Below, piece by piece: positions 27,809 through 39,630 of a stretch of DNA of 64,000 nucleotides. The notes beneath the pieces were generated by a model. The model was not told where the DNA came from. It saw nothing but the letters and a program-made list of their open reading frames with translations, and did not search any database. Made by a program: the position numbers and the translations under genes. The stretch spans positions 10,044,001 to 10,108,000 of the forward strand of contig CM082589.2 of assembly GCA_040954595.2 (NCBI GenBank), given 5' to 3'. Position 1 is the first letter of the stretch; the number at the start of each line of letters is the position of its first letter. The DNA comes from Balanoglossus misakiensis. Its lineage: Eukaryota; Hemichordata.

Positions 27809-30800
27809 AAAAAATGACAAATTTTTGACTGCAAAATCTCAAAATTTCGTCCATTTTTGAAAAAAAATCATGGGTAAAAATCATCAAAAAATGACAAATT
27901 TTCGACTGCAAAATCTCAACATTTCGTCGATTTTTGAAAAAAATCATGGGTGAAAATCATCAAAAAATGACAAATTTTCGACTTTGCAAAATCTCAAAAT
28001 TTCGTCGATTTTTGAAAAAAAATCATAGGTGAAAATCATCAAAAAATGACAAAATTTTCGAGTTTGCAAAATCACAAAATTTCGTCGATTTTGAAAAAAA
28101 TCATAGGTTCGTCGATTTTTTTTAAAAAAACATGGGTGAAAATCATCAAAAAATGACAAATTTTCGACTTTGCAAAATCTCAAAATTTCATCAATTTTTG
28201 AAAAAATCATGGGTGAAAATCATCAAAAAATGACAAAACTTTCGACTTTGCAAAATCTCAAAATTTCGTCGATTTTTGAAAAAAAATCATGGTTGAAAAT
28301 CATCAAAAAATGACAAAATTTTCGAGTTTGCAAAATCACACAATTTCGTCGATTTTGAAAAAAATCATAGGTTCGTCGATTTTTTTAAAAAAAACATGGG
28401 TGAAAATCATCAAAAAATGACAAATTTTTGACTTTGCAAAATCTCAAAATTTCGTCGATTTTTGAAAAAAATCATTGGGGAAAATCATCAAAAAATGACA
28501 AATTTTCGACTTTGCAAAATCTCAAAATTTCGTCGATTTTTGAAAAAAATCATGGGTGAAAATCATCAAAAAATGACAAATTTTCGACTTTGCAAAATCT
28601 CAAAATTTCGTCGATTTTGAAAAAAATCATGGGTTCGTCGATTTTTTAAAAACAACATTGGTGAAAATCATCAAAAAATGACAAATTTTCGACTTTGCAA
28701 AATCTCAAAATTTCGTCGATTTTTAAAAAAAAATCATGGATGAAAATCATCAACAAATGACAAATTTTCGACTTTGCAAAATCTCAAAATTTCGTCGATT
28801 TTTGAAAAAAATCATGGGTGAAAATCATCAAAAAATGACAAATTTTCGACTTTGCAAAATCTCAACATTTCGTCGATTTTTGAAAAAAATCATAGGTGAA
28901 AATCATCAAAAAATGACAAATTTTCGACTTTGCAAAAGCTCAAAATTTCGTCCATTTTTGAAAAAAAATCATGGGTAAAAATCATCAAAAAATGACAAAT
29001 TTTCGACTGCAAAATCTCAACATTTCGTCGATTTTTGAAAAAAATCATGGGTGAAAATCATCAAAAAATGACAAATTTTCGACTTTGCAAAATCTCAAAA
29101 TTTCGTCGATTTTTGAAAAAAAATCATAGGTGAAAATCATCAAAAAATGACAAAATTTTCGAGTTTGCAAAATCACAAAATTTCGTCGATTTTGAAAAAA
29201 ATCATAGGTTCGTCGATTTTTTTTAAAAAAACATGGGTGAAAATCATCAAAAAATGACAAATTTTCGACTTTGCAAAATCTCAAAATTTCGTCGATTTTT
29301 GAAAAAAATCATTGGGGAAAATCATCAAAAAATGACAAATTTTCGACTTTGCAAAATCTCAAAATTTCGTCGATTTTTGAAAAAAAATAATGGTTGAAAA
29401 TCATCAAAAAATGACAAATTTTCGACTTTGCAAAATCTCAAAATTTCGTCGATTTTTGAAAGAAAATAATGGTTGAAAATCATCAAAAAATGTCAAATTT
29501 TCGACTTTGCAAAATCTCAAAATTTCGTCGATTTTGAAAAAAATCATAGGTTCGTCGATTTTTTTAAAAAAAACATGGGTGAAAATCATCAAAAAATGAC
29601 AAATTTTCGACTTTGCAAAATCTCAAAATTTCGTCGATTTTTGAAAAAAATCATTGGGGAAAATCGTCAAAAAATGACAAATTTTCGACTTTGCAAAATC
29701 TCAAAATTTCGTCGATTTTTGAAAAAAAATAATGGTTGAAAATCATCAAAAAATGACAAATTTTCGACTTTGCAAAATCTCAAAATTTCGTCGATTTTGA
29801 AAAAAATCATGGGTTCGTCGATTTTTTAAAAACAACATTGGTGAAAATCATCAAAAAATGACAAATTTTCGACTTTGCAAAATCTCAAAATTTCGTCGAT
29901 TTTTAAAAAAAAATCATGGATGAAAATCATCAACAAATGACAAATTTGCGACTTTGCAAAATCTCAAAATTTCGTCGATTTTTGAAAAAAATCATGGGTG
30001 AAAATCATCAAAAAATGACAAATTTTCGACTTTGCAAAATCTCAACATTTCGTCGATTTTTGAAAAAAATCATAGGTGAAAATCATCAAAAAATGACAAA
30101 ATTTCGACTTTGAAAAAGCTCAAAATTTCGTCCATTTTTGAAAAAATCATGGGTGAAAATCATCAAAAAATGACAAATTTTCGTCTTTGCAAAATCTCAA
30201 AATTTCGTCGATTTTTGAAAAAAATCATAGGTGAAAATAATAAAAAAATGACAAATTTTCGACTTTGCAAAAGCTCAAAATTTCGTCAATTTTTGAAAAA
30301 AAATCATGGGTAAAAATCATCAAAAATGACAAATTTACGACTGTAAAATCTCAACATTTCGTCGATTTTTGAAAAAAATCATGGGTGAAAATCATCAAAA
30401 AATGACAAATTTTCGACTTTGCAAAATCTCAACATTTCGTCGATTTTTGAAAAAAATCATAGGTGAAAATCATCAAAAAATGACAAATTTTTGACTGCAA
30501 AATCTCAAAATTTCGTCGATTTTTGAAAAAAAACATGGGGGAAAATCATTAAAAAATGACAAATTTTCGACTGCAAAATCTCAACATTTCGTCGATTTTT
30601 GAAAAAAATCATGGGTGAAAATCATCAAAAAATGACAAATTTTCGACTTTGCAAAATCTCAACATTTCGTCGATTTTTGAAAAAAATCATAGGTGAAAAT
30701 CATCAAAAAATGACAAATTTTCGACTTTGCAAATGCTCAAAATTTCGTCCATTTTTGAAAAAAAATCATGGGTAAAAATCATCAAAAATGACAAATTTTC

Positions 30801-31543
30801 GACTGCAAAATCTCAACATTTCGTCGATTTTTGAAAAAAATCATGGGTGAAAATCATCAAAAAATGACAAATTTTCGACTTTGCAAAAACTCAACATTTC
30901 GTCGATTTTTGAAAAAAATCATGGGTGAAAATCATCAAAAAATGACAAATTTTCGACTTTGCAAATGCTCAAAATTTCGTCCATTTTTGAAAAAAAATCA
31001 TGGGTAAAAATCATCAAAAATGACAAATTTTCGACTGCAAAATCTCAACATTTCGTCGATTTTTGAAAAAAATCATAGGTGAAAATCATCAAAAAATGAC
31101 AAATTTTCGACTTTGCAAAATCTCAACATTTCGTCGATTTTTGAAAAAAATCATGGGTGAAAATCATCAAAAAATGACAAATTTTCGACTTTGCAAAATC
31201 TCAACATTTCGTCGATTTTTGAAAAAAATCATGGGTGAAAATCATCAAAAAATGACAAATTTTCGACTTTGCAAAATCTCAAAATTTCGTCAATTTATGA
31301 AAAAATCATGGGTGAAAATCATCAAAAAATGACAAATTTTCGTCTTTGCAAAATCTCAAAATTTCGTCGGTTTTTGAAAAATAATATGGGTGAAAATCAT
31401 CAAAAAATGACAAATTTTTGACTGCAAAATCTCAAAATTTCGTCGATTTTTGAAAAAAAACATGGGGGAAAATCATCAAAAAATGACAAATTTTCGACTT
31501 TGCAAAATCTCAAAATTTCATCGATTTTTGAAAAAAATCATGG
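27809..31543. repeat. 78-bp satellite, array B
   Basis: About 48 monomers of the same 78-bp family as array A, in the same orientation. Local sub-arrays repeat as multi-monomer blocks, for example 27944-28210 resembling 29045-29284, including the GGTTCGTCGATTTTT insertion. The open frames here are artefacts of the 78-bp period. Confidence 0.95.
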
Positions 31544-31850
31544 CAGGTGTCAAAGGTATCCCCCTGTATTTGGTATTTCATGATAGTTTCATCCCTCCAA
31601 ATACCAAAGCTGCACCTGTACAACGGGATGAGATATGGCACTGTATGACAGAGGTCATCAAAATCACCTTATACATTTGGGCAAAAACCAACTGACACTT
31701 ACATTCGTCCCTGTGGAACAAAAACCACACCTATCGCCCTGTTGGTTAGTGTCCAATTAAATGTACAAAATCAATGACTTAGGCAGGTGCAACAGGTGAC
31801 CCCGCCTTTGGTATATCATTATGGTCCCATCCGTATATGCCCCCCTGTGA
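31544..31850. repeat. Diverged member of the AGGTCA repeat family
   Basis: The blocks CCCTCCAAATACCAAAGCTG, TTTGGGCAAAAA and a CTGTTGGTTAGTG block follow the order seen in the 239-bp repeat. Only one AGGTCA (31650-31655) is kept. No coding capacity is seen. Confidence 0.6.
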
Positions 31851-31899
31851 CCGCCAAAGCTTTTCCGTAATATTCAAAAGTCAGAGTCGAGTTTCCATA

Positions 31900-32200
31900 T
31901 ACGGGTCTTCGGTTTATTATCGATAAATCGATCGAGCGATCGCCGAAAGCGACCGTACGAGACTGTACACAATAGTCGAAAGACTTCGAAAGACGAGATG
32001 TGCGCAGACCTCGATGCGAATAGGCCAAATAGACCTCGAGAATGACCGAGACTGATTCGAATAGACCGAATAAACCGTGGTACGAAAAGACCGAGTAAAC
32101 CGAATAGTCTTAGACCGTAATAGACCTTGTCTCGAATAGACCAAGACCGAATGGTATAGACCGAGTAAACCGTAAACCGTAAAAACTGAAACATAAATAC
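31900..32200. repeat. CpG-rich degenerate short tandem repeat (ATAGACCGA)
   Basis: Variants of AATAGACCGA and GAGTAAACCG recur with no fixed period across about 300 bp, embedded in AT-rich DNA. Minus-strand frames here encode repetitive Arg/Ser/Phe-rich peptides and are not believed to be genes. Confidence 0.65.
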
Positions 32201-32918
32201 AAATACAAAATGTCAAATCGAAAGAATTACATATACGAAAATCGAGAATGATTTCAATCGAAAACAGATATGTGCCATCAGTGACAGTGTGCATTCAACG
32301 TCTTATAACTAAGCATGAATATACGGTGCTGGCATAATGTGAGTGTGGCCATACGATGCTTTCGCTATTAATGAACAACTTGTACGTTAACAAATGCCAG
32401 TTTTGTTGGCAAAAAGTATGTTTTTGGCTTTTCACAACATTGAACATACATTCATAGTTCAATAACTTGTGAGTTGTGGACCTAAACGTTCATACGTTCA
32501 ATGTTCTGGTGTTTTTTTAACGGAGCGATCGGTCACGATGTTACCAACGAGCATGTACAGTCTAAACTAAATCCTCGTTGTGTATGTTTCTTTGTTTGTT
32601 TTTTGTTGTTTTTTACATGCTATTACATACAAATATGAAAAGTTTCATTTCAGTTATTCATTAAAATGCAAACATTTGCCAAAAAACATGTGAATAGACA
32701 CCTCACAGGCCATAGTCGTATCATTAGCTTTCAATTGTCAATTTTAGCATGACATCGTGAGTAATTGAGCTAATTTTGCATATTTTCCATGCTGCACCTT
32801 GTCTGACAAGGTAATCGATTGCATATTTGAATTCCTTGACCCTGAAAACATTGCAATAGACACCTCATTAACACTGTTGGCTCTCTTTTGTAGACCATTG
32901 ATTTTAGATGGGCGTGTC
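32201..32918. other. AT-rich non-coding region
   Basis: No gene or clear repeat is supported. A few phrases such as GAGCTAATTTTGCATATTTT resemble the other dispersed repeats. Confidence 0.5.
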
Positions 32919-33627
32919 ACCTAATTAACATAAATTAGCATTTTTACCAATTCACCAAACGTTTCTAAATTTAAAAAAATGCTTAAAATATTTAAATGAA
33001 TATAAGAATATGATTTCAATAGACTATTATGGTGTTGACCTGTGATATTGCACCATAATGGCTACAAACAGCGTTTTCTTTTAGGTATTTTGAAATTATG
33101 ACGTCACAAATTAATTTGCCATTTTCGACATGAAAACGTGAAAAGAATTTTTGGGAACAGGCAAATTCGAAATCAGCGTATTCGAAATATCCAAAAACAA
33201 CTTGTTCCCAGCTTGTACCAAAAAAATGAATGACATGCTTTTAAAATGCTCATTTTCTGAAATTTCCACCTGGACCTAATTAACATAAATTAGCATTTTA
33301 CCAATTCACAAAATGTTTCTAAATTAAAAAAATTGTTTAAAAATATTTAAATGAATATAAGAATATGATTTCAATAGACTATTATGGTGTTGACCTGTGA
33401 TATTGCGCCATAATGGCTACAAACAGCGTTTTCTTTTAGGTATTTTGAAATTATGACGTCACAAATTAATTTGCCATTTTCGACATGAAAACGTGAAAAG
33501 AATTTTTGGGAACAGGCAACTTCGAAATCAGCGTATTCGAAATATCCAAAAACAACTTGTTCCCAGCTTGTACCAAAAAATGCCTGACATGCTTTTAAAA
33601 TGCTCATTTTCTGAAATTTCCACCTGA
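32919..33627. repeat. 355-bp tandem duplication
   Basis: Two head-to-tail units (32919-33273 and 33274-33627) are nearly identical. Both contain a TATTATGGTGTTGACCTGTG block, a TGACGTCA site and a CAACTTGTTCCCAGCTTG block. Differences are a few single-base changes and A-run length changes, which suggests recent duplication. Confidence 0.9.
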
Positions 33628-33630
33628 CTA

Positions 33631-33773
33631 AACGTTCGACCACACACACCTTTCATCCCACATGCAGACACGAGAGTGAAAAACTCGCCAAAATGAATAA
33701 TCGGTCTCTACCGTTTATTCATTTGGGCGAGATTTTGACTCTCATATCCTACAAACATGTGTGGTCGAACGTT
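33631..33773. repeat. Fold-back (hairpin) element
   Basis: A 143-bp imperfect palindrome. The outer arms AACGTTCGACCACACA and their reverse complement end at 33631 and 33773. The inner arms pair CTCGCCAAAATGAATAA with TTTATTCATTTGGGCGAG, around a GGTCTCTACC centre. It directly follows the 355-bp duplication. This fits a small MITE or fold-back transposon. Confidence 0.8.
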
Positions 33774-34625
33774 GATTCACTATATATACACAGGGTGTGT
33801 TGAATCAAACATAATCAATGGAAAGGGGGCAGCGAGAGAGAGACTTTGTCCCTTTAAGGTAAAAATTAATTAATTAGGCCTATGTAATCATCATAAGGCA
33901 GTATGTGCCTCTGGACAGACTTGACAAAATGATAATGCTCCAAACCTTTCTATTCTTTTGTGAGGAGAGATTTGTTATCAAATAATAATATTCACATCTT
34001 GTTATCATAGAAATCATGAAAGCACTTTTTGATTCAAAAAGTATAATTTGATGTAGCCCTAGAATGTATCTTCTGCCAATTCTTTACTATTAAACACGTG
34101 ATCTGGCCATGTAACCCACGGCGTTGTCATTTTCAGATATTTCGGCAAAAGTTTTTCGGAGTATGTTTTTACTTTATAACCGCCAAATACACAACATGTA
34201 TCAGGTATGGGGCCTCATCAACCTCATTGCATTTCGTCTGCACAGTATTTGTCTGCACCACGTTGCTGAAGTTGCCCGTCATCTGGAAATTTGAATGCCA
34301 ACGTAACTGCCGTCTGAGCACGTCTGACATCATTTGATATCGAAGAATCTCTTTCCCTTTTTGTGCAAAATCACATGAGTCTGAGAAGGCGAAATGTTTA
34401 TTCCCCTGAATAACTGAACCCATTGCTAACACATAATACTAAATCGGTTCGACTTAACTTTCCCTTTAAGGCGTTCAAAATAACGCACAACGTATCAAAA
34501 ACATGCAAAGTAATACACATGATATACAGCACCATCTTAACTCATTTTTGATGTTTGAAATAATTTGCACAATTTCTACCCTCCTTATTCACAGATATCA
34601 ACGGGCTGCCTGCGGATTCAAGGTT
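33774..34625. other. Non-coding region
   Basis: No gene is supported. Frames at 34098-34337 (+) and 34169-34432 (-) are mutual shadows with no motifs. Confidence 0.5.
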
Positions 34626-34925
34626 GTTAGGTCCCATTGGTATAGGCATATATACCATGGGACCTTATGGGATCGGTTGCGTCTGCATGTATTTATGTAT
34701 GTATGTATGTATGTATGGATGTATGTCTGTATGTCCGTCCACATCAAAAACTTGAAAACCACTGCGTGTATCACCTTGATATTTGGTGTGCCAGATGCAG
34801 GCTGGGCTGTAGATGGGAGTTTGTTCAAATGAAATTGTCATTGCCCAAAATATGCAAATTAGATGGAAAATGTGAATTTGGTCATAACTCAGTAACCCAA
34901 GAACTACTGGTCAGATTGCTTTGCG
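34626..34925 (-). repeat. ~295-bp dispersed repeat with terminal palindrome, copy 2 (inverted)
   Basis: The reverse complement matches 27515-27808 along its length, including the microsatellite (TATG-rich at 34688-34735) and the terminal palindrome (34629-34665). The two copies converge on the 27.8-34.6 kb interval with their palindromic ends facing each other. Confidence 0.85.
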
Positions 34926-35093
34926 AAGTGGTGTGTATTTACTTTATTTTGTTGTTTATATACACAGCAAATTCCTGAATGATTACATAACTGGCTAAGT
35001 TTTAAAGAGGCCAGCTGTTCTATTTAGTGTATGTACAGTACATATGCCATTGGCAGCTTATGGGTCAGTCAGTGCTCGCCCATTGATCTCTTG

Positions 35094-35180
35094 CTGTGTG
35101 TGTATGTGTGTGTATGTGTGTGTGTGTGTGCGTGAGTGTGTTTGTTTGTGTGTGTGTGTGTGTCTGTCTGTCTGTCTGTA
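35094..35180. repeat. (TG)n / (TCTG)n microsatellite
   Basis: An interrupted TG dinucleotide tract passes into TCTG repeats. It sits 50-130 bp inside the right inverted repeat of the 24-kb block. Confidence 0.95.
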
Positions 35181-35226
35181 TATGGCCATATACTCCGGTG
35201 TAGACTTTTTCTTGTGTATTCCCTCA

Positions 35227-35250
35227 ATGGGACCACTGTGTCCTTGACGC
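35227..35250. repeat. Right inverted repeat of the 24-kb block
   Basis: Reverse complement of 11307-11330 with one mismatch. It is followed outward by GATTTTTTG, resembling the mirror of the left flank. Confidence 0.7.
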
Positions 35251-35932
35251 GATTTTTTGTTCAACGAATGAAATGAGGAAGTGACGCAATTTCCGGTTGA
35301 TAGCCAGCATTGTGTCTATTATAGTGAAAGTCAGATCTCATAAAAGGGAACTTATCAAACAAGGGTAATACATACAATGAAAATAACGCTGCATCAACAA
35401 ATACCTAAAGTGAGGTCCGCATTTTACGGGAGATGTTGCCATTAAAATTGAAATTCGAGTAATGGAGATATCATCGCTTTATATATGTCTTTTAGATTAC
35501 TGTACTTCATTCAGCTATGTTTAACTGCCCAGTTGATGGCAAATACCATTTTGGATATATATTTTTTTCTTTGTGAAATAAATATCGATGAACAAACTTT
35601 TAACATGAAAAGAATTGCCCTACCCATGGATTCGGGTTGAATTTGCCCATATAACGATATAAGGTTTCATAGAAAAGGTCCGATGGTAAACAACATGTTT
35701 GAATGAACCGCCCATACTACACGAAAAACTGTAACGTCACAATCACGTGATCTTTTGTTTACTCTAACAACAACTAACTGCGCAAGTAACGTCACATTGT
35801 ATGGGTACGTACCCATAAAATGTATTATTTCATTTTTTACATACTGAACCATGACAACTGACCAAGTCACTCACGAGTTGTTTTATTTTGGCAAGTAAAG
35901 TATTAAACAAGTTTATTGTTCAGCTCAAAAAT
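35251..35932. other. Non-coding region
   Basis: No gene is supported. It is AT-rich single-copy-looking sequence between the inverted repeat and the gypsy fragment. Confidence 0.5.
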
Positions 35933-36699
35933 ATACATGTCAAGTTTGCAGCTGCCTATGGATTTGAACATGTCACATCAAGTCCAAGATACCCCAAATC
36001 TAATGGCATGGCAGAAAATGCAGTCAAAAGTGCAAATTTATCGCTTATGAAGAAAGCCAAGCGAAATAACAAGGATCCATATTTAGCTCTGCTGGATCAT
36101 AGAAACATACCACGTGACAGTCAGTTGGGATCACCTGGGCAGAGACTCATGGGTAGGAGAACCAAAAACACTCTTTCCAACCAGCGAGATTTTGCTGAAG
36201 CCCAAACAAGTTGAGAATGTAAAGCCAAGCCTAGAAACATTGAAACAAAGACAGAAATAATATCATGACCAGCATGCCAAACATCTGCCCAGTTTATCAA
36301 ACGATGAGTTTGTGAGGATGAAGACACCCAAAGGATGGAAACCAGCAGTTGTACAGTCCAGAGCAAATACACCACGATCATATATTGTCGAGTCAGATGG
36401 ACACATGTACCGTAGAAACCGCCGTGACCAGGAAAACAAAAGAAATGCCAGTTGTTCCAGATGTCGCTGATGACCACCTGCTTGTAAAGCATTGTCAACC
36501 ACCTGCTGTTGAAGAAACTACGCCAGATGTAAAACCTCTCAAAGAGATGACGGTAACCAATCCTAACTCGGTTTGTAGCAGTATGACGCAAGCAGATGCC
36601 ACAGGCAACCAGTCAGTGAAAACCACTTCCAGAGGACGCGTTGTGAGAAGACCAGTAAGATTCCAGGACTATGTAGACACTCAATGTGGAAAGAACTGA
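35933..36699 (+). pseudogene. Ty3/gypsy integrase and pol C-terminal remnant
   Basis: The integrase core end is visible in 35933-36214. It has a YGFEHVTSSPRYPKSNGMAE block, where the glutamate is the third DDE residue, then DPYLALLDHRN and an SPGQRLMGRR block. The frame then shifts (about 36200) and meets a stop (about 36255). The C-terminal tail resumes in the 36349-36699 frame, which ends with the GRVVRRPVRFQDYV motif usual at the end of gypsy pol. RT, RNase H and the first two DDE acids are missing. It is a 5'-truncated, non-functional fragment. Confidence 0.82.
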
Positions 36700-37090
36700 T
36701 TTCGGAGTTTGTTGAAAGAAATACACGAACATCGCGAACATCGCACACATACACATGCACATACTACTTCTCCAGCGACGATGCAGACAGCAGACATGGC
36801 GACGGGAAGAAACAGGTAGAGAAACGGAACGCTCCGCGCACGAGGACGAGGAACAGGCTTCTCCAGCCATCGACTACCGCCAGGACAAAAGGTAAAAGAA
36901 TAAAAAGTGGCGCCAAGAGGAAACCAACAGACAGGGTTCTCATGTACATACCATGGCCACACAAATAAATCCGAGACCCCAACCCGCACAAACCAGAGGC
37001 AATTACTTATGATGAATTGACTTTACCACAGCTGGTATCGGGTGAACTGAATCTATCTATATATCTACCTTACTGGCCAACTTCAACATA
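36700..37090. other. Sequence downstream of the gypsy remnant, possible LTR remnant
   Basis: 391 bp between two retroelement remnants. A GTGGCGCCAAGAGGAAACC stretch (about 36908-36926) resembles a primer-binding-site core (TGGCGCC), but no paired LTR was found. No gene is supported. Confidence 0.3.
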
Positions 37091-38056
37091 TTGAAGGCTT
37101 TGCCAGTGAGTGCACCCTATAGTACAGGACATCAAAAATGTCAGTTTTCTGGTTTGGTGAAGTGTAGTGCCAAAGAAGATTTGAAGGATTCATGTGACAT
37201 CATATTAGGGATGAGTTTAGATAATGCTTCCACTGTCAATCGTTTAGCAAACTTGCAAAACATTGTCACTGACGCTCAGTTGTATTCTTGGGAGAGGGTC
37301 CGTAAATACCACTCAATAATTATTTTACAATACCTTGAGCAGGGGTTGTTGGTGTGGGGCGACGATTTTGACAACCTGCATACCAGATTCGTCAGAAACC
37401 CTCCCCAAATTAGTGTGGATCAACCAGTTAAGCCTAGCGCTAAGAAAAACCGTCACTCTCGCTATTGCTCTGCCTTTCAAGATCACAAATGTAGCCAAAT
37501 CTCTGATCATGTAGTGGAGGGCAAATTGGAAAAGCATGTCTGCTCCGCCTGTTTGCGCTTTAGGCATTAGGAAACACGGCATGCTTCCACAGATTGCCCC
37601 TTTAACGATAAAGAATTCAGGGACGAAACACCAAAAAAACCCAGGGAATGGCCTGCAGCACCAGGGGGAGAGGGGATTTTCCAAGATGTAGCAGAATCTG
37701 GCTCATGTAACAGTATAGCTGATCAGCCTTTTTGTTATGTAGGTTTTTCACCTGACCTTTCAAACTTTGTAAATGGTGTAGCTTTTGATGCTCACAATTT
37801 GTATTGCCACATTTCTGTACTTTTCGACTGTGCCCTCTCGCATCATGTTCTAGCAAAGGCTATATCAGGTACCAAGACCTTCCAGTACCAGGAATTTTTA
37901 GTACCCACCGTTGTTGACACTCCACTTCTTCCAGTTATTCCGGCCTGGGTCCCCCCACACACGACTGATTGGCCCCCATGTTCGCCAGTTTCACACGAGT
38001 AGGTCCTACAAGCGCACAGGACAGTTTTCACTTCCGGAAAACCAAACTTTGCCGGA
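37091..38056 (+). pseudogene. Gag remnant (third element)
   Basis: The first open part (37091-37570) ends in a Cys/His cluster containing YCSAFQDHKC and HVCSACLRFRH, comparable to the zinc-binding region of the intact gag. A TAG stop directly follows. The reading then continues in the same frame to a second stop near 38000, before the RT part. Sequence identity to the Ngaro gag is low outside the Cys/His cluster. Confidence 0.7.
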
Positions 38057-39630
38057 GTGCGTATCCCTGTTCCCATTGCACTAAACATTCCAGCATGGCG
38101 AGCCAGACTTCCTGACAGGCACAGCGGAATTATAGTTGACTTTCTTGAATTTGGTTGGCCCATCAATTTCACTGGTAATTGCTTGCCACTTGCTAGCAGG
38201 CGCAACCATAGATCCGCCTTGCAATTTGCTCACCATGTTGATGCCTTCGTTAGCACTGAAGTTAGTCTAAAGGCCACCGCTGGACCATTCGCATCTAACC
38301 CACATACTATGCCAGTGGCTACTTCCCCGCTCTCCTCAGTCCCGAAGAAGGGGTCTCCGTATAGGCGTATTATAATGGATCTCAGTTTTCCCATCTCTAG
38401 TTCTGTCAATGCAGGTTTTTCAGCATTGACCTTCCTGCAGCAGCCTTTCCAGCTCCGCTACCCCAATATTGACACGCTGGTCGCGATTATCAGAGATTTG
38501 GGTCCCGGTTGTCTCTTGTTTAAACTAGACTTGAGTAGGGCTTACAGACAATTGCCAGTGGATCCCCACGACTTTCACCTGTTGGGTTATACATGGCGAG
38601 ATTCGCTCTTTATTGATCTCCGTTTGCCATTTGGGTTGCGCTCCGCGGCGCTTGCATGTCAGGCCACCACGAACACCGTGATTGCCATGTACCATAATCT
38701 GGGTTTTCGCGCAGTCAATTATTTTGGATGACTTTTGCGGCGCAGACACCCCTATACGGGCCCAGTCCGCCTTTTTAGCTTTGCGGTCTCTTCTCTCTGA
38801 ATTAGGTCTACAGGAAGCCTTTGGTCAAGCTGTAACCCCCACAACTTGTCTCTCGTTTTTAGTCACAGAGGACAGGCTCACTGAGCTTTCAGAGCTTCTT
38901 GCTCATTGTTCAGGCAGGAAAAATGCCACTAGACGTCAGTTGCAGGTCCTTATCGGCAAGCTTTCATTTGTCTCTAGCTGTGTTCGTGCAGGCCGTCTTT
39001 TTATTAGCCGCATGCTTGACACGCTACGTTCTGTCCAGTCAGCGCGGCATCACATTTACTTAAACGTGCAGTTCCAGAAAGATATCAGTTGGTGGATCTC
39101 TTTTCTTAGGCAATATAACGGCGTTTCGATTATTCCGGAACTGGTCTGGTCCACACCTAACAGCGTTATTTGTACAGATGCTTGCCTTTCAGGATGTGGT
39201 GGAATCTCAGCCTCACAGTATTTCCATGCCCCATTCCCAGATTTTGTCTTGCAGCAGCAACAGCCTATCCATTGCCTTGACATGCTCACCATCGTAGTGG
39301 CGGCCAGACTTTGGGGTGACAAATGGACAGGCCTGCGCATTCTAGTCATCAGCGACAACAGCAGCATGGTACAGGTTCTTAACACCGGCCGCGGTCGCGA
39401 CCCCTTTCTCATGTCAGCCGCGCGCGAACTTTGGTTTATTGCAGCGACACATCAGTTCGAGCTGAAAGCGCGCCTATCTTCCTGGCGCTCAGAACAGCAT
39501 TGCCGATTGCTTGTCACGCTGGCATTTGGACCGCAAGTACCGCGACACCTTTGCCTCACTCACAGGAGATAAACTTCTTGAAGAAACTCGTCCTTCAGAA
39601 GCATTGTTTTCACTAAACGTCTTATTTTAA
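38057..39630 (+). pseudogene. RT-RNase H remnant with frameshifts (third element)
   Basis: RT motifs are clear: RRIIMDLS, DLSRAYRQLPVDP and LPFGLRSAALAC. A one-base insertion falls in the active-site region itself (about 38722-38732, before DDFCGAD), splitting the frame. About 15 codons are missing after the TTCLSFL block, in frame. RNase H keeps CTDAC, LDMLT and SDNSS contexts. A second frameshift (about 39475) then displaces the final LSRWHLD block. The protein cannot be made. Confidence 0.85.

Larger units (their letters stand above)
11307..35250 (-). mobile_element. Candidate Helentron-type block bounded by inverted repeats
   Basis: Positions 11307-11330 and 35227-35250 are reverse complements at 23 of 24 bases, and similarity continues outward through an ATTTTT run. 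Between them lie the minus-strand Helitron gene, a degraded endonuclease domain and an RPA-like gene. Terminal inverted repeats and a nearby microsatellite (here (TG)n at 35094-35180) are described for Helentron/Helitron2 elements. The interior also holds unrelated satellite and repeats, so later insertions or a chance pair of dispersed ends remain possible. Confidence 0.45.

Noticed and set aside
27809-31543. CRISPR-like array
   Set aside because: The units are continuous tandem monomers without unique spacers, and the context is eukaryotic.
31819-32294. Overlapping minus-strand ORFs rich in Arg, Ser and Phe
   Set aside because: They are translations of the ATAGACCGA tandem tract in three frames.
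35044-35264. Cys/Val-rich ORF over the microsatellite
   Set aside because: It is a translation of the (TG)n tract, with a matching His/Thr-rich frame on the other strand.
36349-36699. Independent protein-coding gene
   Set aside because: Its end matches the gypsy pol C-terminus and it follows the integrase remnant after a frame change. It is part of the pseudogene.
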